Assembly: GCF_020164455.1 (NCBI RefSeq)
Contig: NZ_JAIQWW010000001.1
Location: 310,001-374,000, forward strand
Reading direction: 5' to 3'
From: Phyllobacterium chamaecytisi
GTDB lineage: Bacteria > Pseudomonadota > Alphaproteobacteria > Rhizobiales > Rhizobiaceae
DNA: 64,000 nucleotides
The position numbers and the translations under genes are program-made. Below the pieces are notes generated by a model. It had not been told where the DNA came from. It searched no databases and was given only the letters and a program-made list of their open reading frames with translations. Below are positions 1-8,381 of this stretch, piece by piece (position 1 is the stretch's first letter; each line of letters starts with the position of its first letter).

Positions 1-855
1 GCTCACGCCGCAGCCGCGGTAAAAAGCGGGCACGTCGAAGCTGACGGCATCAACTACTATTATGAAATACAGGGAGAAGGTGCCGGTACACCGCTGCTCC
101 TGCTGCATGGTGGGCTTGGCTCCACTGGGATGTTCCAGCCGATCATGCCGCGCCTCATCGAAGGTAGGCAGGTTATCGCCGTCGACCTGCAGGGCCATGG
201 CCGCACCGAGCTCGGCAATCGCCCGATGAGCCTTGAAGCAATGGGTGACGACATGGCGACGATCCTGAAGTCGCTCGGCTACGACAAGGCCGACGTTCTC
301 GGTTATTCGTTCGGCGGCGGCGTGGCGTTCCGGCTGGCCGTACAGCACCCCGAAATGGTCGACCGCGTGGCGCTGGTGTCCGCAGGCTATGCGCAGGACG
401 GGTTCTATCCCGAAATGATCAAGATGCAGGCGGCGGTGAGTCCGGGCATGGCCGACATGATGAAGGAAACGCCCATGTACAAATCCTATGTCGCCGTCGC
501 TCCGAAGTCCGAAGACTTTCCTCGGCTCCTTGGCGCGATGGGTGATTTCATGCGCAAGCCCTACGATTATTCCGCCGACGTCGCGAAACTGAAGATGCCG
601 GTGATGTTAGTCTTCGCCGACAGCGACATGTACCGCCCCGAACATGAAATCAAGTTCTACCAGCTGCTTGGCGGCGGCCTCAGAGATGCGGGCTGGATGC
701 GCGAGACCATGTCGCAGAACCGCCTCGCCATAATCCCCAACCGCACGCACTACGACATTTTCTTTGCGCCGGAGCTGGCAGAGGCCGTCATGCCGTTTCT
801 GGACGGGCAGGACAAGGTGAAGAGCTGGGACGATCTGGTGAATGCGGCCAATTGA
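1..855 (+). CDS. alpha/beta hydrolase, 5' end outside window
   Basis: The reading frame is already open at base 1 and runs to a TGA at 853-855, so the start is missing. The first residues (Ala-rich, AHAAAAVKSG) could be the end of a signal peptide, which would make it periplasmic; this is an inference. An HGG oxyanion-hole motif is followed by the nucleophile elbow GYSFGG. An acid residue near VFADSDMY and a histidine in NRTHYD complete a plausible Ser-Asp-His triad. The family covers esterases, lipases, haloperoxidase-like enzymes and C-C hydrolases, and the substrate cannot be read from sequence. The next gene lies about 230 bp downstream on the same strand. Confidence 0.85.
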   Translation, partial: AHAAAAVKSGHVEADGINYYYEIQGEGAGTPLLLLHGGLGSTGMFQPIMPRLIEGRQVIAVDLQGHGRTELGNRPMSLEAMGDDMATILKSLGYDKADVLGYSFGGGVAFRLAVQHPEMVDRVALVSAGYAQDGFYPEMIKMQAAVSPGMADMMKETPMYKSYVAVAPKSEDFPRLLGAMGDFMRKPYDYSADVAKLKMPVMLVFADSDMYRPEHEIKFYQLLGGGLRDAGWMRETMSQNRLAIIPNRTHYDIFFAPELAEAVMPFLDGQDKVKSWDDLVNAAN

Positions 856-1083
856 GGCAAGGTTAGTGGCACTTGGCCGGATAGGGATCGTCGTCTCTGT
901 CCGGCCAATTTTTTTGCCGTCAGTTCATCCAAACCGGCGCGTTTTCGTTAAAACTATTACATCCGATGTAATTGATGACCCCATGCATCCCGCGTTATCA
1001 ATAACATGCTTCTTGCAAGAAGAGTTTTCCCAACCTGCGCCGGCGTAATCGCTGGCCGCGATTTTCACCGCATGGAGAAACTC

Positions 1084-1473
1084 ATGGATACGATGAGCTT
1101 TACGAAAAAAGACCCTCCAAAATGGCTTCTGCACTTTTGGAAGGAAATTGATGACAAGACCTTTGGCGACGGCTTTGATTGCTTCGTTGAAGATGCGACG
1201 TGCAACCTGGGCATTGCCGACTGGAAGGGCCGCGAGACCATCCGAGAGAACCTGCGTGCCTTTATCGATACAGGATTTACCGCGCTTCATGACGTGACCG
1301 AATATTGGGATGGTGGGTCTCTCAAAGTGTTTCGCGGCACTGTAACGATGACGCCGGATGACCGCGCCCATCCAGTTGTCAAACCGGTCATGACCCATTT
1401 TTTCTACATGGATGAAGCCGAGCCTAAGAAGGTCCGTCATTGGTATGGATCCGTGGGTCCCGTCGCCTTCTAG
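1084..1473 (+). CDS. SnoaL/NTF2-like small protein
   Basis: This 129-residue protein has the size and pattern of the SnoaL-like NTF2 fold: an N-terminal helix with FWKEIDDKTF, a WKGRETIRENL helix, and C-terminal beta strands ending in HFFYMDE and HWYGSVGP. Members are polyketide cyclases, steroid isomerases or simple ligand-binding cups, so no reaction is assigned. I chose the ATG at 1084 because GGAGAAA sits 5-11 bases upstream. An in-frame ATG at 1072 and another at 1006 are alternatives. It precedes an XRE regulator by 83 bp on the same strand and could be its target; that is an inference. Confidence 0.7.
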   Translation: MDTMSFTKKDPPKWLLHFWKEIDDKTFGDGFDCFVEDATCNLGIADWKGRETIRENLRAFIDTGFTALHDVTEYWDGGSLKVFRGTVTMTPDDRAHPVVKPVMTHFFYMDEAEPKKVRHWYGSVGPVAF

Positions 1474-1556
1474 TGCTGGCTAGTGAGCATGTCGCTGGCG
1501 GGATATCGGTTATTGTCCCGTCAGCACGTTGATGATCACATGGAAAGGTCCTGAAG

Positions 1557-2423
1557 ATGAGCCTCACTTCCAGTTCGAACACGGCGAATGTTCTTGGACC
1601 GCAATTACGCGCATGGCGGGGTAGCCGCGGCAAAAGTCAGCTCGCTCTTTCGCTCGATACCGGCATCTCCCAGCGTCAGATAAGTTTCATCGAAAGCGGA
1701 AGAAGCACCCCGGGCCGTCACAATCTATTGCATATAGCAGATGCTCTGGACGTTCCCTTCCGGGAGCGAAATGCGCTTTTACTCGCCGCGGGTTACGCGC
1801 CAATCTATTTCGAGGCAAGCCTTGATGACAGCGAGATGAAAGGCGTAACCGAGGCGCTCACGCGGATGCTCCGTCAACATGAACCCTTTCCGGCGATTGT
1901 GATGGATCGTTACTGGAATGTCGTGATGACAAACGAGGCAACCCGGCGATTTTTCAACTGCTTCATCGACTTGTCAAAGCGCCCGGAACCAAGAAATCTT
2001 TTGCACCTGATGTTCGATCCGGCAGGCATGCGACCGTTTATTACGGATTGGGTGGAAACGGCAAAGAGCCTGTTGGCCAGAGTCGTTCGGGAATCCGTTG
2101 GCAGGGTTATGGATCCCCAGACCAAGGAACTTATAGGAAGCCTGCTTGCCTATCCCGATGTGGACACCGACTGGCATGTTTCTTCGACGGGAGCCCACCT
2201 CCCGGTTATTCCTTTGTCATTTGCCAAGGACGCACATTGTTTGAGATTTTTTTCGCTGGTTACCACCGTCGGCACCGCGCAAACAATTGCGACGCAAGAA
2301 CTGCGCGTTGAGTGTATGTTTCCCTTGGATGATGTTTCGGAGAAGCACTACGCTGACCTGATGGAGACAGCCTATGGTAGCGACGGACAAAGTCTTCGCG
2401 GGGGCAATTCCGGAAATATATGA
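1557..2423 (+). CDS. XRE-family regulator with MmyB-like ligand domain
   Basis: This 288-residue DNA-binding protein has an N-terminal helix-turn-helix (about residues 12-68, with LRAWRGSRGKSQLALS and GISQRQISFIESGRSTP). The rest resembles the MmyB-like domain described in actinobacterial regulators, with HEPFPAIVMDRYWNVVMTNEATRRFF as the signature segment. Proteins of this type usually sit beside one or a few oxidoreductases or transferases and are thought to sense a small hydrophobic ligand. Here the downstream methyltransferase starts 50 bp inside this gene in another frame, which argues for translational coupling. Ligand and targets are unknown. Confidence 0.85.
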   Translation: MSLTSSSNTANVLGPQLRAWRGSRGKSQLALSLDTGISQRQISFIESGRSTPGRHNLLHIADALDVPFRERNALLLAAGYAPIYFEASLDDSEMKGVTEALTRMLRQHEPFPAIVMDRYWNVVMTNEATRRFFNCFIDLSKRPEPRNLLHLMFDPAGMRPFITDWVETAKSLLARVVRESVGRVMDPQTKELIGSLLAYPDVDTDWHVSSTGAHLPVIPLSFAKDAHCLRFFSLVTTVGTAQTIATQELRVECMFPLDDVSEKHYADLMETAYGSDGQSLRGGNSGNI

Positions 2424-3186
2424 CCGGCTTATTGTGCCGATGATCTTTGAGCCCTATGCGCAGGATCTTGCCGACCGTGTGGCCAGGTTCAAACCGGAAA
2501 ACGTGCTGGAGATCGCAGCCGGCACCGGTGTCCTGACGCGGGCCATGGCTTCCCGGCTCAACGCGGAAACGCGGATCGTTGCATCGGACCTCAACCAACC
2601 GATGCTTGATCGTGCAAGCGCGCGGCAGCCCGAAGACAGTCGCATCGTCTGGCAGCAAGCGGACGCTCTCGCGCTTCCCTTCGAGCCGCAAATGTTCGAC
2701 GTCGTAGCGTGTCAATTCGGGGTCATGTTCTACCCGGACAAGGTCCAGGGGCATAAGGAGGCCTACCGCGTCCTGAAGCCGGGTGGACATTATTTTTTCA
2801 ATGTCTGGGACAGGCTGGCCACCAGTGATTTCACCCAAGTGGTGACAAGCGCGCTGGAAGAGATGTTTCCGGACGACCCGCCCCGGTTCATGGCAAGAAC
2901 ACCACATGGGTATTGGGATCAGAAGGCGATCCGCGATGAATTGTCGGCCGCGGGTTTCAGGTCGATCGCCATAGAAACGCTTGAGAAGTCCAGCCGTGCA
3001 AATTCCGCGCGCGATGCCGCGATCGCGTTCTGCCAGGGAACGCCGCTGCGAAACGAGATCGAAGCACGGTCGCCAACCGGCCTTGAGGCCACTACAGAAC
3101 ATGTAGCACAGGCCTTGATGCAACGGTTTGGAAGCGGCGTCATCGAGGGTAGGATAAACGCCCACATTGTCGCCGCTGTGCGCTAG
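2374..3186 (+). CDS. class I SAM-dependent methyltransferase
   Basis: This is a 270-residue UbiE/Methyltransf_11-type protein. The SAM-binding motif I is VLEIAAGTGVLTRAM near residues 45-60, followed by an acidic motif in IVASDLNQPML, a motif II region at DVVACQFGVMFYPD and the common phrase REVLKPGGH-like YRVLKPGGHYFF. The substrate cannot be inferred. The start at 2374 lies inside the 3' end of the XRE regulator (50 bp overlap, different frame), suggesting the two are co-expressed. No separate promoter was recognised. Confidence 0.85.
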   Translation: MVATDKVFAGAIPEIYDRLIVPMIFEPYAQDLADRVARFKPENVLEIAAGTGVLTRAMASRLNAETRIVASDLNQPMLDRASARQPEDSRIVWQQADALALPFEPQMFDVVACQFGVMFYPDKVQGHKEAYRVLKPGGHYFFNVWDRLATSDFTQVVTSALEEMFPDDPPRFMARTPHGYWDQKAIRDELSAAGFRSIAIETLEKSSRANSARDAAIAFCQGTPLRNEIEARSPTGLEATTEHVAQALMQRFGSGVIEGRINAHIVAAVR

Positions 3187-3192
3187 CCGGAA

Positions 3193-3266
3193 AGGGCGTG
3201 TCGAGATTCAGTCAGGGCGAACGCAGTGAACAAATGCCATTTGCAGGCCGTCATGGCGTGAATATC
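3193..3266. repeat. degenerate copy of the GGTCTGTCGAG palindromic element
   Basis: About 74 bp with ends GGGCGTGTCGAGATTCA and CATGGCGTGAATATC and an interior TTTGCAGGCCGTCATGG resemble the ends of the elements at 22684 and 29547. The central hairpin present in those copies is missing. It lies between the methyltransferase stop and the small protein encoded on the other strand. Confidence 0.6.
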
Positions 3267-3417
3267 AGCGCGCAACGACCGGCTGAACCTCGAAATTGTG
3301 CCGGGTATTGCCGATCGTCAGAACTGTTCCCCACAACACAAACAAGACGGCTGCCAATAACACAGCCATGATCAGGAAGTCTCGAAGTTCCAAAGGTTCA
3401 ATGTCGCGATTCCGCAT
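3265..3417 (-). CDS. small single-span membrane protein
   Basis: This is a 50-residue protein with charged residues at the N terminus (MRNRDIEPLELRD), one clear hydrophobic segment of about 21 residues (FLIMAVLLAAVLFVLWG) and a short hydrophilic tail. I chose the ATG at 3417 because GGGGA precedes it by about nine bases; an upstream ATG at 3474 is possible. It belongs to no family I recognise. The gene is isolated between a methyltransferase and a monooxygenase and its stop codon overlaps the edge of a degenerate palindromic repeat. Confidence 0.5.
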   Translation of the reverse strand: MRNRDIEPLELRDFLIMAVLLAAVLFVLWGTVLTIGNTRHNFEVQPVVAR

Positions 3418-3501
3418 ATCACTGGTCCCCGATTCGTTTCTCTGTATTGTGCGGAAACCACTATTTCTCCTCAATAAACCGTCGCCTCACTAAAATTAAT
3501 T

Positions 3502-3525
3502 AGGGCGTGTACTCATAAATCCAGA
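3502..3525. repeat. solo end related to the 270-bp inverted-repeat element
   Basis: The bases TAGGGCGTGTACTCATAAAT match the outer end of the element at 29244 (TAGGTCGTAAACTCATAAAT) at most positions. No partner end was found nearby, so this looks like a relic or an unrelated end of the same family. Confidence 0.4.
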
Positions 3526-3668
3526 CGCCACGAACTTGGCGACGTCCGTTTTACATCGTGCGATTTCAGAGTCCGGCCGCTTATGATATGCTTCAACTAG
3601 GGGCCCGCGAGCATAGCGGCTTGGTTGCTGGAGGCATCCCAGACGACATGACTTGGCGGGGGGAACCC

Positions 3669-4901
3669 ATGCGAGAGGTTCTTGATACGGTCGTTATTGG
3701 CGCGGGTTCGGCGGGACTCGGTATCAGCTATTTTCTGCAACAGCATGGCTGTGCGCATCGCGTTCTCGAGCGAGGTAGCGTCGGCGAGACATGGCGGACC
3801 CAACGCTGGGATTCTTTTCGCCTGAACTCGACAAACATACGCACAATAATGCCGGGTGATACCTACGACGGGCCCGACCCTTGGGGAGCTCTAACGCACC
3901 ACGAATTCATCGCCTATCTGGAAGGCTATGTCGACCGGCACCGCTTGCCAGTGAGCACCGGAGTAACGGTTGAGCAGCTTGATCAGCAGAACGGAGCCTA
4001 TCGCGTCACGACAAACCGCGGCGCACTGGTGGCTCGTACGATTGTCGTTGCGACCGGCAACCAGAGCCGCCAGGTTCGGCCGTCGTGGTCGACGACACTG
4101 CCGGCGGCAATTCGGCAAGTGGATTCTTCGGCCTATCGCAATCCAGCCGAACTCCCCGAGGGCCCGGTGCTGCTGGTCGGAAGTGGCCAGACGGGCGGCC
4201 AGATCGCCGAAGATTTGGTACAGGCCGGACGGCGTGTGTTTCTGGCGACGAGCCTGAACGGCCGCTTGGTCCGTCGCTATCGCAGCGGCGACACGTTCAA
4301 TTGGCTCACCATTTGCGGCTTCGCGGATGTCTCCCGCCGCGAACTCATTGTGGAATATGGCAGACTACCTCCGCGTCCTCTTCTCGGCGCGACGCACACC
4401 ATCAGTCTGCAGTCGTTGAGCGCGCAGGGCGTGGTGCTACTTGGTCGCTTCAACGGAATCGTCAATGGCAGCCTCGCCTTTGGAGACGAGCTTGCCGACA
4501 ACATGCGCTTCGCCGACGAGGCATCCGCGGCCACAAAGCGCGTGATCGACGCCTATATCGACCGCGCCGGGCTGGACGCACCGCCAGCTGAGGATGATCC
4601 AGCGGAAACGATAAATCCGCGCCTGCCCACCCCGTCGATCCGTTCGATGGACCCGGCCTCAAGCGGCATTTCCTCGATCATTTGGTGCACAGGCTTTACG
4701 GGCGATTTCTCATGGGTGAAACTTCCCGGCGTCCTCGACGAGGTCAGCCAGCCTATTCACGAGGATGGAACCAGCAATCTGCCAGGCCTGTTTTTCGCCG
4801 GGCTCGACTACGCGGTCACACGGAAATCGGGCACAATACCCGCCGTGGATGAAGAGGCGCGCAACATGGCGGATCACTTAATCAAGCAGTTATCGGCATA
4901 G
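3669..4901 (+). CDS. flavin-containing monooxygenase-like oxidoreductase
   Basis: This is a 410-residue FAD/NAD(P)H enzyme of the FMO/CzcO type. The FAD-binding Rossmann motif VVIGAGSAGLG begins near residue 7, and a second GxGxxG for NADPH appears as VLLVGSGQTGGQIAEDL in the middle. The C-terminal phrase SIIWCTGFTGDFSWVKLPG is typical of this family. I chose the ATG at 3669 because GGGGGGAA lies just upstream and the FAD motif follows at the usual distance; the open frame extends upstream to 3558. It is expected to be cytosolic and to hydroxylate or oxygenate a small organic substrate, which is unknown. No obvious operon partner is present. Confidence 0.85.
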   Translation: MREVLDTVVIGAGSAGLGISYFLQQHGCAHRVLERGSVGETWRTQRWDSFRLNSTNIRTIMPGDTYDGPDPWGALTHHEFIAYLEGYVDRHRLPVSTGVTVEQLDQQNGAYRVTTNRGALVARTIVVATGNQSRQVRPSWSTTLPAAIRQVDSSAYRNPAELPEGPVLLVGSGQTGGQIAEDLVQAGRRVFLATSLNGRLVRRYRSGDTFNWLTICGFADVSRRELIVEYGRLPPRPLLGATHTISLQSLSAQGVVLLGRFNGIVNGSLAFGDELADNMRFADEASAATKRVIDAYIDRAGLDAPPAEDDPAETINPRLPTPSIRSMDPASSGISSIIWCTGFTGDFSWVKLPGVLDEVSQPIHEDGTSNLPGLFFAGLDYAVTRKSGTIPAVDEEARNMADHLIKQLSA

Positions 4902-5202
4902 TGCCCACGCCATTGTCCGCTTCGGGCCATTTGCGGACACTGAGCATCGTCCGCTAAGCGCCATTTTCGGACCTTCGGCCGCAATGTCGCAAAGGCCGCG
5001 TCTTGCTCCTTTACGGAAGCCGTTTGATCCGGCCAAACTCTCACTTAGAGACCGGAGCGGCACCGGCAGCACCAACCGGCTTGGAGGCACGGCGGCCAGC
5101 TCCAAAGCGGGTTTGCGCCTCGGTCATGCCTTCCCTTCCGGACGTCAGTGCCCCGTTGCGAGGGACACTGAAGATGTCCCGAACACCAGTTGAGTGAGCT
5201 GC
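4902..5202. other. intergenic spacer with TGTCCGC repeats
   Basis: I see no convincing gene here. At 4913-4975 there are three variants of a TGTCCGC...GCGGAC motif (4914, 4931 as its complement, 4948) that recurs at 7984, 11096 and 17666. The rest shows no recognisable signal. Confidence 0.5.
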
Positions 5203-7599
5203 CTAGATCTGCGGCGGCCCAAGCTTGACCGTCAGCTTGTTGAGCGTGCCGGTGAAACGGAAAGGCACCTGATAGTCCTTGTCGTCCACCGGGCTGCGGG
5301 TGTCGATACCCACGTCGAAGGATTCGTCGATCGTCGCCACGAACGGGATGGTGTGCGGGATCGTCTGCTTGGCGACCTCGGCGCCATCGACGCTGAGGAC
5401 GCCGGTGCCGCCCTTGGCGAAACCGGGCCCGTCATAAGTGAAATCGAAGACGACGCTGTGCTTGCCGGGCGTCAGGGCGTCCGTGCCTTCCCAGCGAAAC
5501 CGCTCCAACCCCAGCAGGTTGTAGGTGAAGACCGGCTTTCCCTTCAGCAGGTAGAGGCCGTAGCCGCCGAAACGACCACCGAGTGTGTTGATCACGCCTT
5601 CCCCGCCACCTTCGGGAACCTCAACGTCAGCTGTGATTGTGTAAGATCGAGTTAAGGGGCTGGGCGCAGCAGAGGGCGACAGGCCCGAGAGTACGCCGGT
5701 GTAGGTGAACGTGTCCCGACCAGCGGTGGCGCTCGGCTGTTGACCGAAGCGCGTGGCAACCCTGTTGTCGAGCGGGAACACTTGGTATTTCGCGGCCTCC
5801 ACAAGGAACAGGTCTTGCAACTCCTTGAGCTTGGCGGGCTCCTTGCTGGCGAGATCGTCGAACTGCGAGAAGTCCTTGGTCAGATCGTAGAGCTCCCAAT
5901 TGTAGCCATCGAGTACATCGGGAAGTTTACCCAACCCGAGAAGCCACGGCCCAGCAGCCGGCGTGGTAGAGGCGATCCAGCCGTCATGGTAGACCGCGCG
6001 ATTGCCAAACATCTCGAAATACTGGGTCTCGCGAGCTGATGGAACGTCCTTAGCTCCCTTTGACCATGTATAAGCCATGCTGACGCCTTCTATGGGCTTC
6101 TGGGCGATGCCGTTCACCGTTTGTGGCGCTTTGATGCCTGTCGCCTCAAGTATCGTCGGCACGATGTCAATCACGTGGTGGAATTGGCTGCGAATACCGC
6201 CCTTGTCGGTAATGTGGCCCGGCCACGACATCGCCATACCTTGGCGGGTGCCGCCAAAATGCGAGGCAATCTGTTTGGTCCACTTGAAGGGTGTGTCAAA
6301 GGCCCAGGACCAAGCAACTGACATATGCGGTGTCGTCCTATCAGACCCCCAAGCGTCATAATACTTCAACTGATCCGCCACCGGCATGTTGATCCCTTGG
6401 ATCGCCGCTAGGTCGAAGGCCGTCCCGATGGTCGAGCCCTCGGCGCTGGTGCCGTTATCGCCTTCGATGTATATGACTAACGTGTTGTCGAGCTTGCCCT
6501 GATCACGAACCTCATCGATCACCCGACCGATCTCATAGTCGGCATAGGCGACATAAGCGGCGTAGACCTCTGCCTGACGGGCAAACATCTTCTTATCGTC
6601 AGCTGATAGTGTATCCCATTTGGGAAGGTCATCTGGCCACGGAGTCAGCTGGGTATTCTCCGGAATCACTCCGAGCCGCTTCTGGTTGGCGAAAATCTCG
6701 TCGCGCATGGCGTTCCAACCCATGTCGAACTTGCCTTTAAACTTGTCGATCCATTCCTGCGTGGGGTGGTGCGGGGCATGGGTGGCACCCGGCGCGTAGT
6801 AGAGGAGAAATGGTTTCTCAGGCGCCGCCGCGTCGACCTCGCGCAGGTAATTGATGGCGTCGTCGGCCATACCGGTGATCAGGTTGAAGCCGGGCTGATC
6901 TTTCCATGGGAAGATCTGGGTATGGTCACGGAAGAGCCAAGGGATCCACTGATTGGATTCACCGCCCATGAAGCCATAGAAATAGTCGAACCCCATACCC
7001 GACGGCCACTGATCAAATGGGCCCGAGGTCGAATATGCGTTGGTGGGAGTGTTGTGGTTCTTGCCGAACCACGAGGTCGCGTAGCCGTGACTTTTAAGGA
7101 TATTCCCGATAGTGGCGTTGTCCGGCCTTATGATCGAATCATAGCCGGGAAACCCAGTGGCTTGCTCTGAAATGACTCCGAAGCCCGAAGAATGGTGGTT
7201 ACGCCCGGTGATCAGCGCGGCGCGGGTGGGCGAGCATAACGCGGTGGAGCAGAACTGCGTGAAGCGCAACCCGTCCGCAGCGACCCGATCGAACGTCGGT
7301 GTCGGGATGACACCGCCGAAGGTTCCCGAGACGCCGTAACCCGCGTCGTCGGTCATGATCAGCAGCACGTTCGGTGCGCCCTTTGGCGGGACCACGGTGG
7401 GCGGCCACCAAGGGGTTGAGTCCTTGGCGTCCAGATTGATGGTCCCGCCGAATACCGGCGGCGCAGCCGGCAGTGACTGGCCGTCAATCGTTGACGTGGC
7501 GCTGGGTGAGCCCGGTGCCCCTGTGACTTGCTGCGCGGCAGCGGGAAAGACATAAAAGCAACTGGCGGCGAGGACTGCGAGGTAGGAGCACAATTTCAT
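5203..7599 (-). CDS. exported arylsulfatase (type I, Cys-type formylglycine)
   Basis: This 798-residue sulfatase hydrolyses sulfate esters, probably in the periplasm. A signal peptide covers about residues 1-22 (cut near AAAQQ). The alkaline-phosphatase-like fold starts with the metal-binding MTDDAGYG near residue 83. The active-site motif CSPTR at 122-126 supplies the cysteine that is converted to formylglycine in this family. A metal/substrate His follows in TGRNHHSSG. Residues from about 620 on form a beta-rich, probably LamG-like, extension. The start is preceded by GGGAGGA. No formylglycine-generating enzyme and no sulfate transporter are in the window. The substrate class is inferred only from family. 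Confidence 0.9.
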   Translation of the reverse strand: MKLCSYLAVLAASCFYVFPAAAQQVTGAPGSPSATSTIDGQSLPAAPPVFGGTINLDAKDSTPWWPPTVVPPKGAPNVLLIMTDDAGYGVSGTFGGVIPTPTFDRVAADGLRFTQFCSTALCSPTRAALITGRNHHSSGFGVISEQATGFPGYDSIIRPDNATIGNILKSHGYATSWFGKNHNTPTNAYSTSGPFDQWPSGMGFDYFYGFMGGESNQWIPWLFRDHTQIFPWKDQPGFNLITGMADDAINYLREVDAAAPEKPFLLYYAPGATHAPHHPTQEWIDKFKGKFDMGWNAMRDEIFANQKRLGVIPENTQLTPWPDDLPKWDTLSADDKKMFARQAEVYAAYVAYADYEIGRVIDEVRDQGKLDNTLVIYIEGDNGTSAEGSTIGTAFDLAAIQGINMPVADQLKYYDAWGSDRTTPHMSVAWSWAFDTPFKWTKQIASHFGGTRQGMAMSWPGHITDKGGIRSQFHHVIDIVPTILEATGIKAPQTVNGIAQKPIEGVSMAYTWSKGAKDVPSARETQYFEMFGNRAVYHDGWIASTTPAAGPWLLGLGKLPDVLDGYNWELYDLTKDFSQFDDLASKEPAKLKELQDLFLVEAAKYQVFPLDNRVATRFGQQPSATAGRDTFTYTGVLSGLSPSAAPSPLTRSYTITADVEVPEGGGEGVINTLGGRFGGYGLYLLKGKPVFTYNLLGLERFRWEGTDALTPGKHSVVFDFTYDGPGFAKGGTGVLSVDGAEVAKQTIPHTIPFVATIDESFDVGIDTRSPVDDKDYQVPFRFTGTLNKLTVKLGPPQI

Positions 7600-8381
7600 C
7601 GTTCAATCCTCCCTGTTGGTTTTAAGCCAAAAACGGGAAGCGAGCGACACCTCCCGATCTCAAATGTTCGCTCGTGCGCGGATGAGAGTCCGTAACGGTA
7701 CGGCCGACGTATGCATCAACTTTAACGATGCGATTACAGAGTTTCAGACTGCTGGCCAGCAGTGAAGTACGTTACTGTAACATACCGAACCGCTGAGAGC
7801 GGATATCGATGCAAATGGTAATGATTCAATTGACGCGAAACTTGTTGGGGAATCAAATCAGTAACCGCCAGTGGCGCAGATGAGCCATCTCAGAAGGCTT
7901 CGGCTGCGGCCGCTTTCCGCTAAATGGTGATAACCTCGTGCATGCCGAGGGAGATCCGCCAAGGGCCACCTGCGGACATTCAATAATGTCCGCTCCGCGC
8001 CAATTGCGGACTCCCATCTGGTCTCCAAAGCTCCAGGTCAAGATACGGGTCGGGACCGTGATCCCTCCCAGGCCCTCTCGAGGACAAGGGACGGGTGACG
8101 CGATCCGCTTGCGACATTCAATAGTAACCGCAGAAACCGCCAATACGTGATTTTGGTGCGCCGGTTCACCTCATCGGGGCAATTTCGGTTGCTTGGATCG
8201 ATCATGACAGTTGATCCATTGTATCAAGCGTTTGGCTTCACTTTGCTTGCGCGACGGATGGGTGGTCGGGCGATGTTCTTTTTCGGCCGGCAATGGTATT
8301 TACCTTCTCGCCCGGCTCTCGCCCCACTTGCTGATTGATACCGCAGAGGCGTTCCGTGCTCAGGCCGGGGGGCGTTACGTG
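7600..8381. other. 782-bp non-coding region
   Basis: This lies between the divergently transcribed arylsulfatase and the Cache-cyclase, so promoters for both are expected. One copy of the TGTCCGCTCCGCGCCA...GCGGAC repeat is at 7984-8011. Several short open frames are present, but none has good codon use together with a ribosome site. I saw no RNA gene. Confidence 0.45.
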
